A DNA stretch of 64,000 nucleotides from Planctomycetota bacterium (GCA_020849665.1 JADLFX010000074.1:1-64000); one strand, 5' to 3'. Shown: positions 34,787 through 44,288, numbered from the stretch's first letter. Numbers and translations are program-made. Notes: generated by a model not told the origin, from the letters alone.

Positions 34787-35995
34787 ATGAAGGCACTCCT
34801 CCTCAGTATCGGCCTCACCACGGTCTCGCTGGCCGCCCAGGAAGTGGCGGTCTCGCTCGCAGACGGCACCCTGGCCCGGGGTCGCCTGACCAAGGTGGAG
34901 GATCCGGGAGGGATCACGCTGGCCGGCACTGCGGACACCCGGGTCCTGCCGCGCGCCGGGGTCCTGGGCGTGCACGGGCCTGCCCCGCGCCTGGAGGGGG
35001 CGTCCGTGGTCGTGCACCGGCAGGATGGCGGGCGCTGGGCCGGGGACCTGCGCGGCGGGGACGCGAGCGGGGAGTCCCTGCTGGTGGGGTCCCGTTCCCT
35101 GGGCGAAGTGAGCGAGTCCGTGGATCGGATCCGCGCGATCCTGTTCCGGCGCCAGGCCGGCGAGATCTCGGTCGAGGACCTGGTCCTGCCCGAGCAGACC
35201 AAGAACGACGAAGCCTTGTTCCGGCGTGCGCGGCGCGGCGTGGACCGGATCCTGGGTGCGATCGAGCGCTTCACCCCCACGTCCGTGTACTTCCAGGTCG
35301 AGGGCGAGGCCGAGCCGCGCGAGTTCCCGTACTCGGCGCTCGTGGGCATCGCGATCCGCGGCGCGTCCGCAGGCAGCACGCCCGCGGGCGACCTGGTGAT
35401 CACGCGGGCCGGCGACGTGGTCCGCTGTCGGGTCCTCGGCCTCGATCAGGATGCCTTGCGCCTGAGCCTGGGTGAGGACCGCACGCTGCGCCTGCCGGTC
35501 GCCGAGCTGTCGTCCTGGACGCTGCTCGAGCCCGGCCGGCGCTTCCTGTCGGACCTGGAGGCGCAGGCTGTGGAGGAGGCCTCGTACTTCGAGCCCGCGG
35601 GCCGACCGCTCTTCCCGGTGCAACGGGACCACACCGTGACCGGCGGTTTCCTCGCGAGCGGCGGGCTCGCGTTCGGCAAGGGGCTCGGAGTGCACAGCCG
35701 CTCGCGCCTGCGCTTCGTCGTCCCGCCGGGGGTCCGCTGGTTCCAGGCCCTGGTCGGCGTCGACGACGAGATCCTCACGGCCGCGCCCGGGCTGCGCGGC
35801 GACGTTGACGTCCGCGTGCGGCTGGGGGACAAGGTCCTCCGCACCCAGGAGGGGCTGCGCGGTGGCATGCCCCCCGTCCACCTGGGGAATCTCGCGGTGC
35901 GGCCCGGCGACGTGCTCGCGCTGGAGGTCGAGTTCGGCAAGGGGCTCGATCTCGCGGATCGGGTCGGGTGGTATCAAGCCGTGTTCCTGCCCTGA
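34787..35995 (+). CDS. Secreted NPCBM/NEW2-domain protein
   Basis: 402-aa exported protein. Short signal peptide MKALLLSIGLTTVSLAAQ with Gln at the predicted mature N-terminus. The N-terminal ~200 residues have repeated beta-strand pairs resembling a duplicated small barrel (VSLADGTLARGRLTKVED and VITRAGDVVRCRVLGLDQDALRL). The C-terminal ~140 residues show the NPCBM/NEW2 signature: FGKGLGVHSRSRLRFVVPPGVRWFQALVGVDDE and VEFGKGLDLADRVGWYQAVFL. Family knowledge links this fold to carbohydrate binding. ATG 34787 starts the signal peptide; the longer ORF reads the spacer. The VWA protein follows after 29 bp, so a two-gene operon is likely. Confidence 0.83.
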   Translation: MKALLLSIGLTTVSLAAQEVAVSLADGTLARGRLTKVEDPGGITLAGTADTRVLPRAGVLGVHGPAPRLEGASVVVHRQDGGRWAGDLRGGDASGESLLVGSRSLGEVSESVDRIRAILFRRQAGEISVEDLVLPEQTKNDEALFRRARRGVDRILGAIERFTPTSVYFQVEGEAEPREFPYSALVGIAIRGASAGSTPAGDLVITRAGDVVRCRVLGLDQDALRLSLGEDRTLRLPVAELSSWTLLEPGRRFLSDLEAQAVEEASYFEPAGRPLFPVQRDHTVTGGFLASGGLAFGKGLGVHSRSRLRFVVPPGVRWFQALVGVDDEILTAAPGLRGDVDVRVRLGDKVLRTQEGLRGGMPPVHLGNLAVRPGDVLALEVEFGKGLDLADRVGWYQAVFLP

Positions 35996-36024
35996 CGACC
36001 ACCGGCCGTGGACGCACCGGCACC

Positions 36025-38568
36025 ATGAACTCCCTGGCCCTGACCTTCGGCGTCCTCTGTCTGGTCGCGGCCGTGCCGGGCGTGGTGCGCCGCGGCTACG
36101 GTCCCTGGACCGCGCGCATCGCCGCGCTGCTGGCCATGGGCTGCTTCGCGTGGGCGGCGCTCGACCTGCCGCGGAGCGAACGGAGCGAACTCGCGCCGCG
36201 CGTCGTGCTCCTGGCCACCGGCACGCCGGATGCGGCGTCCGAGGCGCTGGCCGCGCGCCTCGCGCGGGACCATCGGACGGTGGTCGACGTGCACGCGGCG
36301 CAGGGTGCGGTGGCCGCGCGCCTGACCGAACTCGCGCTGGTCGCCGCCCATGGACCGGAACCGCTGGAGCTCGTGGTGCAGTGGACCGCGCCGTTCCTGC
36401 CCCTCGGTCTCCCCGCCCTGGGCGACCTGCGCGTGCGCGCCGTCGCACCGCCCGACACGGCCCCGTTCGCGCTGGAGGACCTGCGCGTGCACGCGCTCGG
36501 CGCGTTCCAGGCCGGGCGGCCCGGCGCCCTCGAAGTGCGCCTGCCGGCGGTCCCCGCCGCGGTCGCGCTGGAACTCGAGGTCGCGGACCCGACCGGGGCC
36601 GTGCTGGCCAAGACCACCCACGCCCGCATCCCCGGTGCGAGCCAGCCCTGGTCGCAGGAGCTGTCGCCCCGCGTCGCGGGAGTCCACACCTTCGCGGTGC
36701 GGGCGCGCACCGGCACGTGGGCGTGCGAGGGCCGCGGGTCGTTCGCCGTCGAGGAAGCGCCGCGGGTCATGGTGTATGGCCCCGGCGCGGAGACCCTCGC
36801 CGGCGCCCTGGCGGTGCAGGGTGTCGCGGTGGCCGCGGCCCGCGCGCTGCCGCCGGACCTGAGCGGCTTCGCCGTTCTGGTGCTCACCGCGCGCCCGGCC
36901 GCCGCCGACGAGGAGCGCCTGCTGACATTCGTGGATGCGGGCGGCGGACTCTTCCTGGTGGGAGGCGAGGACGGCGGCGGCCTGCCCGAGCCCGAGCAGA
37001 CCATGGCACCGCTCTCGCCGGTGCTGCGTGTCGCGCGAGCACCCCGCCCGGACCAGGGTGCCGGTCCGGGCGAGGGCCGCGGCGAGGGCGAGGCGAAGCC
37101 GGATCCGAAGCCCGAGCCGGTCCGGCCGCCGCCGGATCCGACGCCGCAGCCCGAGTCCAGGGAGGCGCCAGGGCAGGCCCCGCCCACGGCTCCGCCGGCG
37201 AAGGGCGACACCGCCGGGGCGCGCCCCGGCCAGGGACTGGAGGAGACCGAGCGGCGCACGGTCGCGATGGCGCTGCTCATCGACCGCTCCGGCAGCATGA
37301 GCGCGGAGGTCGACGGCTCGGGTGGCCGCACGCGCATGGACTTCGCGAAGCAGAGCGCGGTGGAGACGGCAACCGCGCTCCTGCCCGGCGACGAGCTGAT
37401 GATCGTGGCGTTCGGCGAGAACCCCTCGGTGGTGCTGGGGCGCACCGAGGTGACGCGCATCACGGACCTGCGCCTGCGCATCGCGCGGCTGAATCCGGAC
37501 GAGCAGAGGACCGAGGCCGGTGCGGCGCTTGGGCTCGCGGCGGCACAGCTCGCCGGCTCGCGCGCCGCCGTCAAGCACGTGGTGATCGTGAGCGACGGCG
37601 AGATCCACGACGCCGACTACACGGCCAGCATGGCCAGGCGCGCCGCAGAACAGGGCATCACCGTCAGCGTGGTGTGGCTGCGCAGCGGTACGTCGCGCGC
37701 GGATCCCACCGCGCGCATCGCCCGGGTCGGCGGCGGCCGCTCGATCCCGTTCGACGACATCACCCAGGTGCCTCGCTTCGTCAGCTCCGAGGTGGCCAGC
37801 GTGTTCGGCAAGGTCGGCCGGCCCGCGCCTTCGGGCGAAGGCACGCCCGATCCGCGCCTGGCGCAGGCGCCGAAGCCTCCCGAACCCAGGACCGAGCCGC
37901 CCAAGCCCGAACCCGAGGAGTCCAGGCCGCGGCCGCCGGAGCCGCAGCCCCCCCGGCGCCCGGAGGAGCCGGCGGCCGCGCCCCTGGCGGTGCGCGCGCT
38001 GGCCGAGTCCGTGCTCCTCGCGCCCAGGCCCCGACCGGAGTTTCCGCCGGTGGGGGGCGTGGTCGCCAATCTGGCGCGAGCGGAGAGTCGCGTGCTCCTG
38101 GTCGCCGGCGACGAGGGCACGCCTTTGCTCGCGTTCGTGAACCGAGGCCTGGGCAAGGTCGGGGCCTGGACCGCCGACCTGCACGGCGCGTGGGGACGCG
38201 CATGGCGCGCGGACCCGGCGTTCCCGGGGCGACTGGCCCTGTGGGTGCGTGAACTCCTGCCGCCGCGCGCGACGCCGCTGCCCGGGGACCTCGTGCAGGA
38301 GCGGCGCGTGGCCGCGCCGCTGCCGACCGCGCGCGAGCGCGCCGTCCTGGCACGCCTGGCCGGCGGCGAGCCGGTCACGCCCGAGGCCTACGTGCCGCCG
38401 AGGTCGGTGACCGTCGAGCACACTCGGGGCCAGGCGGTGGAGCACGCCCGCCTCGGCCTCTTCGCGCTCTGCGCGCTCGCCTTGCTGGAGTTCCTGCTCG
38501 GGTGGCGCCTCGCGCGCCGCGCACCCGGCCCCGCGCCCGTGTCCCGCCCGGCTCGCTCCGCGGCGTGA
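36025..38568 (+). CDS. Membrane protein with GATase-like and von Willebrand factor A domains
   Basis: 847 aa. Two N-terminal membrane helices (about 4-20 and 30-48) and one C-terminal helix (LGLFALCALALLEFLLGW) flank a large extracytoplasmic part. Around 240-330 lies a class-I-GATase-like fold (VMVYGPGAETLAGALAVQGV and LTFVDAGGGLFLVGGEDG). A Pro-rich linker (about 350-405) leads to a VWA domain with MIDAS DRSGSMS (about 423) and VSDGEIHD. A second Pro-rich linker precedes VANLARAESRVLLVAGDEGTPL and GLGKVGAWTADLHGAWGRAW, which completes the GATase-like region. This architecture is common in Planctomycetes; the function is not established. ATG 36025. Confidence 0.83.
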   Translation: MNSLALTFGVLCLVAAVPGVVRRGYGPWTARIAALLAMGCFAWAALDLPRSERSELAPRVVLLATGTPDAASEALAARLARDHRTVVDVHAAQGAVAARLTELALVAAHGPEPLELVVQWTAPFLPLGLPALGDLRVRAVAPPDTAPFALEDLRVHALGAFQAGRPGALEVRLPAVPAAVALELEVADPTGAVLAKTTHARIPGASQPWSQELSPRVAGVHTFAVRARTGTWACEGRGSFAVEEAPRVMVYGPGAETLAGALAVQGVAVAAARALPPDLSGFAVLVLTARPAAADEERLLTFVDAGGGLFLVGGEDGGGLPEPEQTMAPLSPVLRVARAPRPDQGAGPGEGRGEGEAKPDPKPEPVRPPPDPTPQPESREAPGQAPPTAPPAKGDTAGARPGQGLEETERRTVAMALLIDRSGSMSAEVDGSGGRTRMDFAKQSAVETATALLPGDELMIVAFGENPSVVLGRTEVTRITDLRLRIARLNPDEQRTEAGAALGLAAAQLAGSRAAVKHVVIVSDGEIHDADYTASMARRAAEQGITVSVVWLRSGTSRADPTARIARVGGGRSIPFDDITQVPRFVSSEVASVFGKVGRPAPSGEGTPDPRLAQAPKPPEPRTEPPKPEPEESRPRPPEPQPPRRPEEPAAAPLAVRALAESVLLAPRPRPEFPPVGGVVANLARAESRVLLVAGDEGTPLLAFVNRGLGKVGAWTADLHGAWGRAWRADPAFPGRLALWVRELLPPRATPLPGDLVQERRVAAPLPTARERAVLARLAGGEPVTPEAYVPPRSVTVEHTRGQAVEHARLGLFALCALALLEFLLGWRLARRAPGPAPVSRPARSAA

Positions 38569-38575
38569 GCGCGGA

Positions 38576-39175
38576 TCAGCGGTCCTTCCGGTCCGGGGGC
38601 GTCTCCGGCGTGCTGCGCAGGTTGGTGTTGGGCTGCACGGCCGAGTGCTCGGTGGCGGGGTCCCAGTAGGTCTGTCCGAGCGCGGTCACCTGCTTGTAGC
38701 GCGTCGTGGTCGCCGAGCCGTCGGCGTGGACCCACCACTCGAGTCCGTCGGCGTCGACCACCTTGGCGATCACCGGGGGGACGCGTCCCAGGTCCGGGTC
38801 GCGCGTGGCGGGAGGTGCCGCGTTGAGGCCGTTCAGGTACGGCAGCCAGGTGCCATCGAAGAAGCCGATGCCCTTGCCCGGCTCGACCTTGGGCAGCCGC
38901 GACACGGGAATGCGGGTGCCCGGCGGCCAGGGGCTCTTCACGTGGAGGGGTTTCTCGCTCTTGCGATCGGTGGGGATGGGCAGCGGCGGCACCGGCTCCA
39001 CCTGCGGCTCCCAGCGGAACGCGGGTGCCGGGGCGCGCTCGGCCGGCGGCTGGCCGCCGGTGGGCGGAGTCGCACCCGCGGGCACTTCCGCGCCGGATTC
39101 GCGCAGGGCGAGGTACGCCCCGCCGAGGCCGGCGGCGGCGGCCAGCAGGATCCAGAGGAGCGCGCGCGGGTGCAT
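38576..39175 (-). CDS. Companion protein 1: membrane-anchored, unknown family
   Basis: 199 aa. N-terminal helix (MHPRALLWILLAAAAGLGGAYLAL) likely anchors it, followed by a Pro/Ala-rich linker to about residue 75. The conserved domain (about 78-175) contains LHVKSPWPPGTRIPVSRLPKV, DGTWLPYLNGLN, VPPVIAKVVDADGLEWWVHADGS and TYWDPATEH. The protein at 45655-46251 has the same architecture and motifs, so the two are paralogues. I do not recognise the family. It starts 13 bp after the stop of secreted paralogue A, and the other companion likewise follows paralogue D, which suggests a functional pair. Convergent with the VWA gene (7-bp gap). Confidence 0.65.
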   Translation of the reverse strand: MHPRALLWILLAAAAGLGGAYLALRESGAEVPAGATPPTGGQPPAERAPAPAFRWEPQVEPVPPLPIPTDRKSEKPLHVKSPWPPGTRIPVSRLPKVEPGKGIGFFDGTWLPYLNGLNAAPPATRDPDLGRVPPVIAKVVDADGLEWWVHADGSATTTRYKQVTALGQTYWDPATEHSAVQPNTNLRSTPETPPDRKDR

Positions 39176-39188
39176 GCCGGGAGCGGGG

Positions 39189-40364
39189 CTACTCGACCAG
39201 GATCGATGAGGCGGTGGTGAGGGTCACGCTGGTGAACCCCGCGTTGAACACCAGGCCCTGGCACTTCAGGATCTCGCCGCGCGCCGCGAAACCCAGCGGC
39301 GGGACCGGGATCTGCGCGTTGGCGCCCGAGAAGGTGCCGCCCGCGCTGAGCGGCATCGTGATCGACGCGAGCACGTCCAGGGCCGGGAAGGTGGGATCGA
39401 GGAGCAGGTTGCCGAACGGCGTGGGAAGGCTGCCCGCGAACCAGCTGCGGCCCATGTTGATGAACACGACCGCGATGCCGGTGCTGCCCCAGTTGTTGCC
39501 GGCGCGCACGTCGAAGAAGAGGTTCCCGTTGCTGGCGCGTGACCAGTCGGAGATGCAGGCGGTGTTGCCGCGGTAGGTCTCGTTGGCGAGGCGCGGCACC
39601 TCGTAGGCGTTGGCGTGGTCGCCCGTGGCGGTGAGCACCAGCTCATTCACCAGCAGGCCGATCTTGGGCCGGTAGTTCCAGTCGCCGCCCAAGGTGATCG
39701 TGCGCGGATTGCTGCCGACCGCCCAGCCGTGGTACGGCCAGCCGCCCGGCCCTCGGCCGCCGCGCCAGTCGGACGCCACGGTCTGTCCGCCGTTGGGGTC
39801 GTCGCGCCATTCGCCGCCGCGGTACTCCACGAAGAGCAGCAGCTCGAGATCGGGCAGCGGCACGGGAGTGGTGAGGTTGAAGCTGTGCTCCACGATCGCC
39901 CACGTGCTGATCACCAGCGGCTGGTCGGCCACGTTGAGCAGGTCCTGCCCGGTCGTGGCGTGGGTGCGGTGGTAGCTGTTCTGGCCGGGCTGCGTGACGC
40001 CGATCCCGGTGCGGAACTGGTAGTGGTTCGGCGCCGGGAACGACTGCACGGCCGAGCCGGTGAACACGGCCTGGGTCATCCCGACCACCGTGAGGTAGTT
40101 GGGCGGGTTGGCCCCGGCCTGGGCGCGCAGCTTGGGCGTGTAGCTCCACGCGCGCGTCCCCGCCGCCACGCCAGGCGCCGCGGTGTAGCCGGGCGGGAGG
40201 GTCGAGGCTGCGGGATAGGGGTTGTTCGTGATCGGGTGCTTGGTGCTGGAGATGACCCGGAAGGTGTTGTTCACCGAGAGTTCGGGAACCGTGGGGTTGC
40301 CTTGCGCGGTCAGGGCCGACGCGAACGCGAGCCCGGCGAGCAGGGACGAGGAAACGCGCAGCAT
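39189..40364 (-). CDS. Secreted array protein A, unknown family
   Basis: 391 aa, first of four paralogues in position order. Signal peptide MLRVSSSLLAGLAFASALTAQ; mature end would begin Gln-Gly. Diagnostic segments shared by all four: LSVNNTFRVISSTKHPITNN, AAGTRAWSYTPKLRAQAG, FPAPNHYQFRTGI, LLLFVEYRGGEWRDDPNGG, GSNPRTI, FFDVRAGNNWGSTGIAVVF, PTPFGNLLLDPT and a C-terminal FNAGFTSVTLTTASSILVE. Predicted beta-rich, with no catalytic motif. The final ~120 residues loosely resemble the C-terminal module of the S8 protease at 15159. Start ATG 40364 has GGAGG 4 nt upstream; the track's 889-aa ORF also spans paralogue B in another frame. Closest to B. Followed by companion 1. Confidence 0.72.
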   Translation of the reverse strand: MLRVSSSLLAGLAFASALTAQGNPTVPELSVNNTFRVISSTKHPITNNPYPAASTLPPGYTAAPGVAAGTRAWSYTPKLRAQAGANPPNYLTVVGMTQAVFTGSAVQSFPAPNHYQFRTGIGVTQPGQNSYHRTHATTGQDLLNVADQPLVISTWAIVEHSFNLTTPVPLPDLELLLFVEYRGGEWRDDPNGGQTVASDWRGGRGPGGWPYHGWAVGSNPRTITLGGDWNYRPKIGLLVNELVLTATGDHANAYEVPRLANETYRGNTACISDWSRASNGNLFFDVRAGNNWGSTGIAVVFINMGRSWFAGSLPTPFGNLLLDPTFPALDVLASITMPLSAGGTFSGANAQIPVPPLGFAARGEILKCQGLVFNAGFTSVTLTTASSILVE

Positions 40365-40417
40365 GGTGCCTCCGAGAGAGAACGGGACGATCGGGCGTGC
40401 AGGCCCGGCTGGCCGCG

Positions 40418-40423
40418 AGGATA
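40418..40423 (-). promoter_or_regulatory. Candidate -10 box (TATCCT) of array gene A
   Basis: Minus-strand TATCCT, 53-59 bp upstream of the ATG. The same hexamer in a similar context lies upstream of paralogues B and C. No -35 element recognised. Confidence 0.35.
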
Positions 40424-40516
40424 GCGCCGGGCCGCGGCGAATGGGGGCCGGCGCGGACGGGTGGGGCGCCGTTCCCCGTTTCCCGTCCGCGGTCGGGACG
40501 CGCCCGGCGACGCCGC

Positions 40517-40535
40517 CCCGCCCGCGCCGGGCGGG
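40517..40535 (-). terminator. 8-bp hairpin after array gene B
   Basis: CCCGCCCG (40517-40524) and CGGGCGGG (40528-40535) are perfectly complementary around CGC, 44 bp downstream of the B stop in a spacer of almost pure G+C. No U-tract. It would separate B from A transcription. Confidence 0.45.
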
Positions 40536-40579
40536 CGCGCGCCGCGCGCACCCGCCGCCGCGTGCGGCCCCGCGCCGCG

Positions 40580-41752
40580 TCAGTACACCAGCACCGACGA
40601 GCTCGTGGTCAGGGCAATGCTGGTGAAGCCCGCGTTGAACACCACCGCCTGCGCCTTCAGGATCTCTCCGCGCGCGGCGACACCGAGGGCGGGCACGGAG
40701 ATCTGCGCGTTGGCGCCGCTGTACGTGCCGCCTGCGGAGAGCGGCAGCGTGTTGGCCACGAAGAGGTCCAGGCCCGGGAAGGTCGGGTCGAGCAGGAAGT
40801 TGCCGAACGGCGTCCACAGGCTGCCCGGAAACCAGAGCCGGCCCATGTTGATGAACACCACCGCCGTGCCGGTGCTGCCCCAGTTGTTGCCGGCGCGCAC
40901 GTCGAAGAACAGGTTGCCGTTGGTGGCCGTGGCCCAGTCGGCATAGCACGCGGTGTTGCCGCGGTAGTTCTCGTTGGCGAGGCGCGGCGTGTAGTAGGCG
41001 TTGGCGTGGTCGCCAGTCAGGGTGAACACCGGCTCGTTCACCAGCAGCCCGATCTTGGGCCGGAAGTTCTGGTCCCCGCTCAGCAACACGGTGCGCGGGT
41101 TGTTGCCCGTCGTGTAGCCGTGGTAGACGAGGTTGCCCGGGCCGCGCCCGCCGTACCAGTCGGAGGCTATGGTCTGGCCGCCCATCGTGTCGTCCTGCCA
41201 CTCCCCGCCGCGGTACTCGACGAAGAGCACCAGCTCCAGGTCGGGCAGCGCCACCGGCGTGGTCAGGTTGAACGTGTGCTCCAGGATCGCCCAGGTGCTG
41301 ATCACCAGCGGCTGATCGGCCACGTTCAGGAGGTCCGGTCCGGTGGTGGCGTGCGTACGGTGGTACGGTCCCTGCCCGGTCTGCGAGGCCGCGATGCCGG
41401 TCCGGAACTGGTAGTGGTTCGGCGCCGGGAACGACTGCACCGCCGGGCCAGTGAACACCGCCTGCGTCATGCCGACGACCGTCAGGTAGTTGGCGCCGTA
41501 GGCGCCGGCCTGCGAGCGCAGCTTCGGCGTGTAGCTCCACGCGCGCGTGCCCGCGGCGACGCCGGGTGCGGCGGCATACCCGGGGGGCGTGGTCGGCGAG
41601 TACGGGTACGGGTTGTTGGTGATGGGGTGCTTGGCGGTCGACACCACGCGGAAGAAGTTGTTCACCGAGAGTTCGGGAACGGTGGGACCCTGGGCCGTCA
41701 ACGCGACCGTGAGAGCGAGTCCTGGGAGCAGGGAGGCAGCGACACGCAGCAT
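40580..41752 (-). CDS. Secreted array protein B, unknown family
   Basis: 390 aa, nearly the same length as A and clearly its closest relative (long identical stretches such as AGTRAWSYTPKLR, QSFPAPNHYQFRTGI and FFDVRAGNNWGSTGTAVVF). Signal peptide MLRVAASLLPGLALTVALTAQ, giving a Gln-initial mature protein. It ends FNAGFTSIALTTSSSVLVY. Divergence between A and B is spread along the whole protein, which indicates an established rather than very recent duplication. Start ATG 41752 with GGAG about 5 nt upstream. It has its own candidate promoter and terminator, and no companion gene follows it. Function unknown. Confidence 0.72.
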   Translation of the reverse strand: MLRVAASLLPGLALTVALTAQGPTVPELSVNNFFRVVSTAKHPITNNPYPYSPTTPPGYAAAPGVAAGTRAWSYTPKLRSQAGAYGANYLTVVGMTQAVFTGPAVQSFPAPNHYQFRTGIAASQTGQGPYHRTHATTGPDLLNVADQPLVISTWAILEHTFNLTTPVALPDLELVLFVEYRGGEWQDDTMGGQTIASDWYGGRGPGNLVYHGYTTGNNPRTVLLSGDQNFRPKIGLLVNEPVFTLTGDHANAYYTPRLANENYRGNTACYADWATATNGNLFFDVRAGNNWGSTGTAVVFINMGRLWFPGSLWTPFGNFLLDPTFPGLDLFVANTLPLSAGGTYSGANAQISVPALGVAARGEILKAQAVVFNAGFTSIALTTSSSVLVY

Positions 41753-41808
41753 GGTGACTCCGGGAGAGAGGGAGAGAGGCGCGGGCAGGGAAGTCCCCGC
41801 GGGCCGGG

Positions 41809-41814
41809 AGGATA
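41809..41814 (-). promoter_or_regulatory. Candidate -10 box (TATCCT) of array gene B
   Basis: Minus-strand TATCCT, 57-62 bp upstream of the ATG, matching hexamer and distance of the box upstream of A. The flanking bases (TATCCTC-CGG) are also shared. No -35 recognised. Confidence 0.35.
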
Positions 41815-41880
41815 CCTCGGACCCAGCGCCGTGGGGTGTGCGGGTCCGATACGCCCAACCGTTCGCCGGGCTCCGCTGCC

Positions 41881-41903
41881 GGCCCGGGCCGCAGGCCTGG
41901 GCC
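41881..41903 (-). terminator. Imperfect hairpin after the 699-aa secreted protein gene
   Basis: GGCCCGGG (41881-41888) and CCTGGGCC (41896-41903) pair with one mismatch or wobble around a 7-nt loop, 45 bp downstream of the stop. Weak terminator candidate with no U-tract. Confidence 0.3.
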
Positions 41904-41947
41904 GCATCCGGCGGTGACGCGGAGCGGGCCGGGACGGCGCCCGGGTC

Positions 41948-44047
41948 TCAGGGGCGCTCGCGCACCTTCAGGTCCTTCAGCGTGATCGTCTCGGGTCCCC
42001 AGTCGCGCCCGAAGATCCGTTCGAAGCGGAGCATCGAGGGGAGCAGGTGGTTGCCCACCTTGGTCAGGGTGACCTTGACGGTCTCGGTCCAGCGTTCCTG
42101 GCTCCGGCTCCCCGCGGTTCCGAGCGTCGATTCGATGCGCGTCACCGCCATGCGCCCGTCGATCCGTTCATAGGTGAAGCGCGTCGTTGCGTCCCTGGTG
42201 CTCCAGCCGCGCACCAGTCCCCCCTCGCCCTGCACCTCGAGCACCGGGCCGTTCTCGATGCGGAACGTCCCCGTCGCGTCCGCGGCGTGGATCGTTGCTC
42301 CTGCGAAGAACGACTCGAAGGTGGCGCGGTCGTTGAAATCGCGCGAGTGCCACATCAGCAGCCGGTCGCGGAACGCGGCGCCCAGGGCCATCTCGACCTC
42401 GGGGGGCAGCCTGCCTTCGCATTCGAGGTGCAGGGCCTGCAGATGCCGTCCGATCCCGGTCATCGTCACGGTGCCCTTCACCCTCTTCTGGCGGAGCCAG
42501 ATCAGGTCGGAACCCGGATGGGTCACCTCGAACCCCGCCGCGATCTCGATCGGCGCCTCCGGCAGGCGGTACGCGGTGTCCCAGAGCGCGCGCAGGGCAG
42601 CGGCGCCCTCGCCGGTGGGGGCGCGCACGGCCACCGCGCCCTGGCCGTCGAAGCGCAGATCGGAGAGGGCGAGCTCGCTGGCCGAGAAGAGCTTGTCGCC
42701 GAACGCCGTCGTGCTGGTGCTGCCTGCGGGTACCTGGAGCCCATCCTGCTCGCGGTACCGGAACGTGGTCCGCTGCGAGCTGGAACGAAGTTGGGTGACC
42801 AGGTAGCCGCGGCCGGTCTCCTGCACCTGCCACGTGGTGCGTGGGCCGTCGCCGGTCCCTTCGCCGACGATCCTGTCCTCCGCCACCTGGTAGTCGACAT
42901 GGAGCCCGATGTGCGTCCCGGCGCCGGTCGTGGACATCGGCGCCGCGACGGACGGATCCAGCCATCCGGGACCCTGCACCTCGACGCGATCCGCGGCCAC
43001 CTCGCCGAGCCGGTTGCGTGCCGCGAAGGTCGCGAAGTCCGGCCGGCGCACCTGTTCGAATGCCGAGGCGATCGCCGATGCGGCGTTCGCACCCTGGCCC
43101 GAATCGATCTCGACCCGGACCGGCCCCTTCGCCGGGAGGGTGAAGCGCCCGGTCACGGCGTGGTCCTCGTACTCGCTGCTCGAGTTCAGCTTCTGGCGGC
43201 GTTCTCGGAAGGCGAACCTGCCGCTCACCGCGGTGGCCGCGTCGGGCCAGCGGTACCAGCGCTCGTAGGCGGGACGGAGCCGCCTGGCGCCTGCCTCGGG
43301 ATCCGCCCTGCCGACCAGGCTCCAGTCGGCGAGTTGGAATGCCGTTGCCTTCAGGGCCGAGGCCGGTGCCGCTTCGGCGTCGAGGTAGGCGCGCGGGCCG
43401 GCTCGCCCGGCCAGCACCCAGGGCAGGGTCGCTCCCGCGGGCACGCGCACCCCCATCAGCTCGGTCAGATCCGCGGGCTGGGCCAGGGTGACCAGCAGGA
43501 GCACGTCCAGGTCCCGGTCGAACGGGTTGGTGAGCTCGATCTGGGTGACCGGGAAGGTCCCGACCATGGAGGTGCGCTGCACCGTCGTGGGGCGGGAGAT
43601 CTTCAATCCCGGCCGCGCCACCTCGACCGGTCCGTGCCACGCCGCGCTGAGCACGCGCACGGCGTACTGCGCCGGCGTGCCGTGCAGCGCAGTGCCGAGC
43701 GTGTAGACCTGCTTGCCGCCGGGGGGCGCCCCGCGTCCGTAGCGGCGCACGAGCGGCAGCTGCACGCGGCGGAAGGTCTCCGCGCGCGGAGCTGCGCCGC
43801 CCCGCTCGCGCAGCTCGATCCCGAACTCCAGCGGCTCCGCGGTGGCCGTGCCACGATTGTGGACCTCCACGAGCAGGAGCTGCGAGAACTTGTCGACCGC
43901 GCGCACGCCGGCCACGCGGCACTCCAGTCGGGCGACGTCGCCGGTCAGGAACTCGGGCTCGCGCGGCTGCTCCTGGGCAGATGCCGCCCCGGCGCCGGCG
44001 AGCCAGAGGGAGGAGAAAAGGGCGCGCGCGAGTCGGATCCGGGTCAT
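41948..44047 (-). CDS. Large secreted protein, unknown family
   Basis: 699-aa exported protein. Signal peptide MTRIRLARALFSSLWLAGAGAASAQ with Gln at +1. The N-terminal ~230 residues look like immunoglobulin-type beta domains (VARLECRVAGVRAVDKFSQLLLVEVHN and TSMVGTFPVTQIELTNPFDRDLDVLLLV). The rest alternates beta-rich segments with helical stretches. Near the C-terminus VKVTLTKVGNHLLPSMLRFERI recalls lipoprotein-type beta sheets. No catalytic motif or known family recognised. It lies between paralogues B and C on the same strand with spacers of about 200-260 bp, so it may belong functionally with the array. ATG 44047; the 1107-aa ORF-track version extends through gene C in another frame. Confidence 0.65.
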   Translation of the reverse strand: MTRIRLARALFSSLWLAGAGAASAQEQPREPEFLTGDVARLECRVAGVRAVDKFSQLLLVEVHNRGTATAEPLEFGIELRERGGAAPRAETFRRVQLPLVRRYGRGAPPGGKQVYTLGTALHGTPAQYAVRVLSAAWHGPVEVARPGLKISRPTTVQRTSMVGTFPVTQIELTNPFDRDLDVLLLVTLAQPADLTELMGVRVPAGATLPWVLAGRAGPRAYLDAEAAPASALKATAFQLADWSLVGRADPEAGARRLRPAYERWYRWPDAATAVSGRFAFRERRQKLNSSSEYEDHAVTGRFTLPAKGPVRVEIDSGQGANAASAIASAFEQVRRPDFATFAARNRLGEVAADRVEVQGPGWLDPSVAAPMSTTGAGTHIGLHVDYQVAEDRIVGEGTGDGPRTTWQVQETGRGYLVTQLRSSSQRTTFRYREQDGLQVPAGSTSTTAFGDKLFSASELALSDLRFDGQGAVAVRAPTGEGAAALRALWDTAYRLPEAPIEIAAGFEVTHPGSDLIWLRQKRVKGTVTMTGIGRHLQALHLECEGRLPPEVEMALGAAFRDRLLMWHSRDFNDRATFESFFAGATIHAADATGTFRIENGPVLEVQGEGGLVRGWSTRDATTRFTYERIDGRMAVTRIESTLGTAGSRSQERWTETVKVTLTKVGNHLLPSMLRFERIFGRDWGPETITLKDLKVRERP

Positions 44048-44269
44048 GGGCGGTTCTCCATGGCAGGTGCGGGGCGGAGGTGCCGCGCCGGGTAGTCCTG
44101 GAGCCGTGCCGCGCAACCACGGGGCTCGACCAGGGAACCCTCCCCTGGACCCTGGCCACGCAGGTCGTGGAGCCTCTTCCCCGAGGACGTGCCGGGCGGC
44201 GCCATACCCAGGGATGGCGGTTCCTCCGATGCGGGCGGCCAGGGTCCTGCGCAGGCCTGCGGCGCCGGG

Positions 44270-44288
44270 CGCGACCATGGCGGTCGCG
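44270..44288 (-). terminator. 7-bp hairpin after array gene C
   Basis: CGCGACC (44270-44276) and GGTCGCG (44282-44288) are perfectly complementary with a 5-nt loop, 19 bp downstream of the C stop. Good position for a terminator; no U-tract. Nothing else was recognised in the 260-bp spacer 44048-44307. Confidence 0.45.
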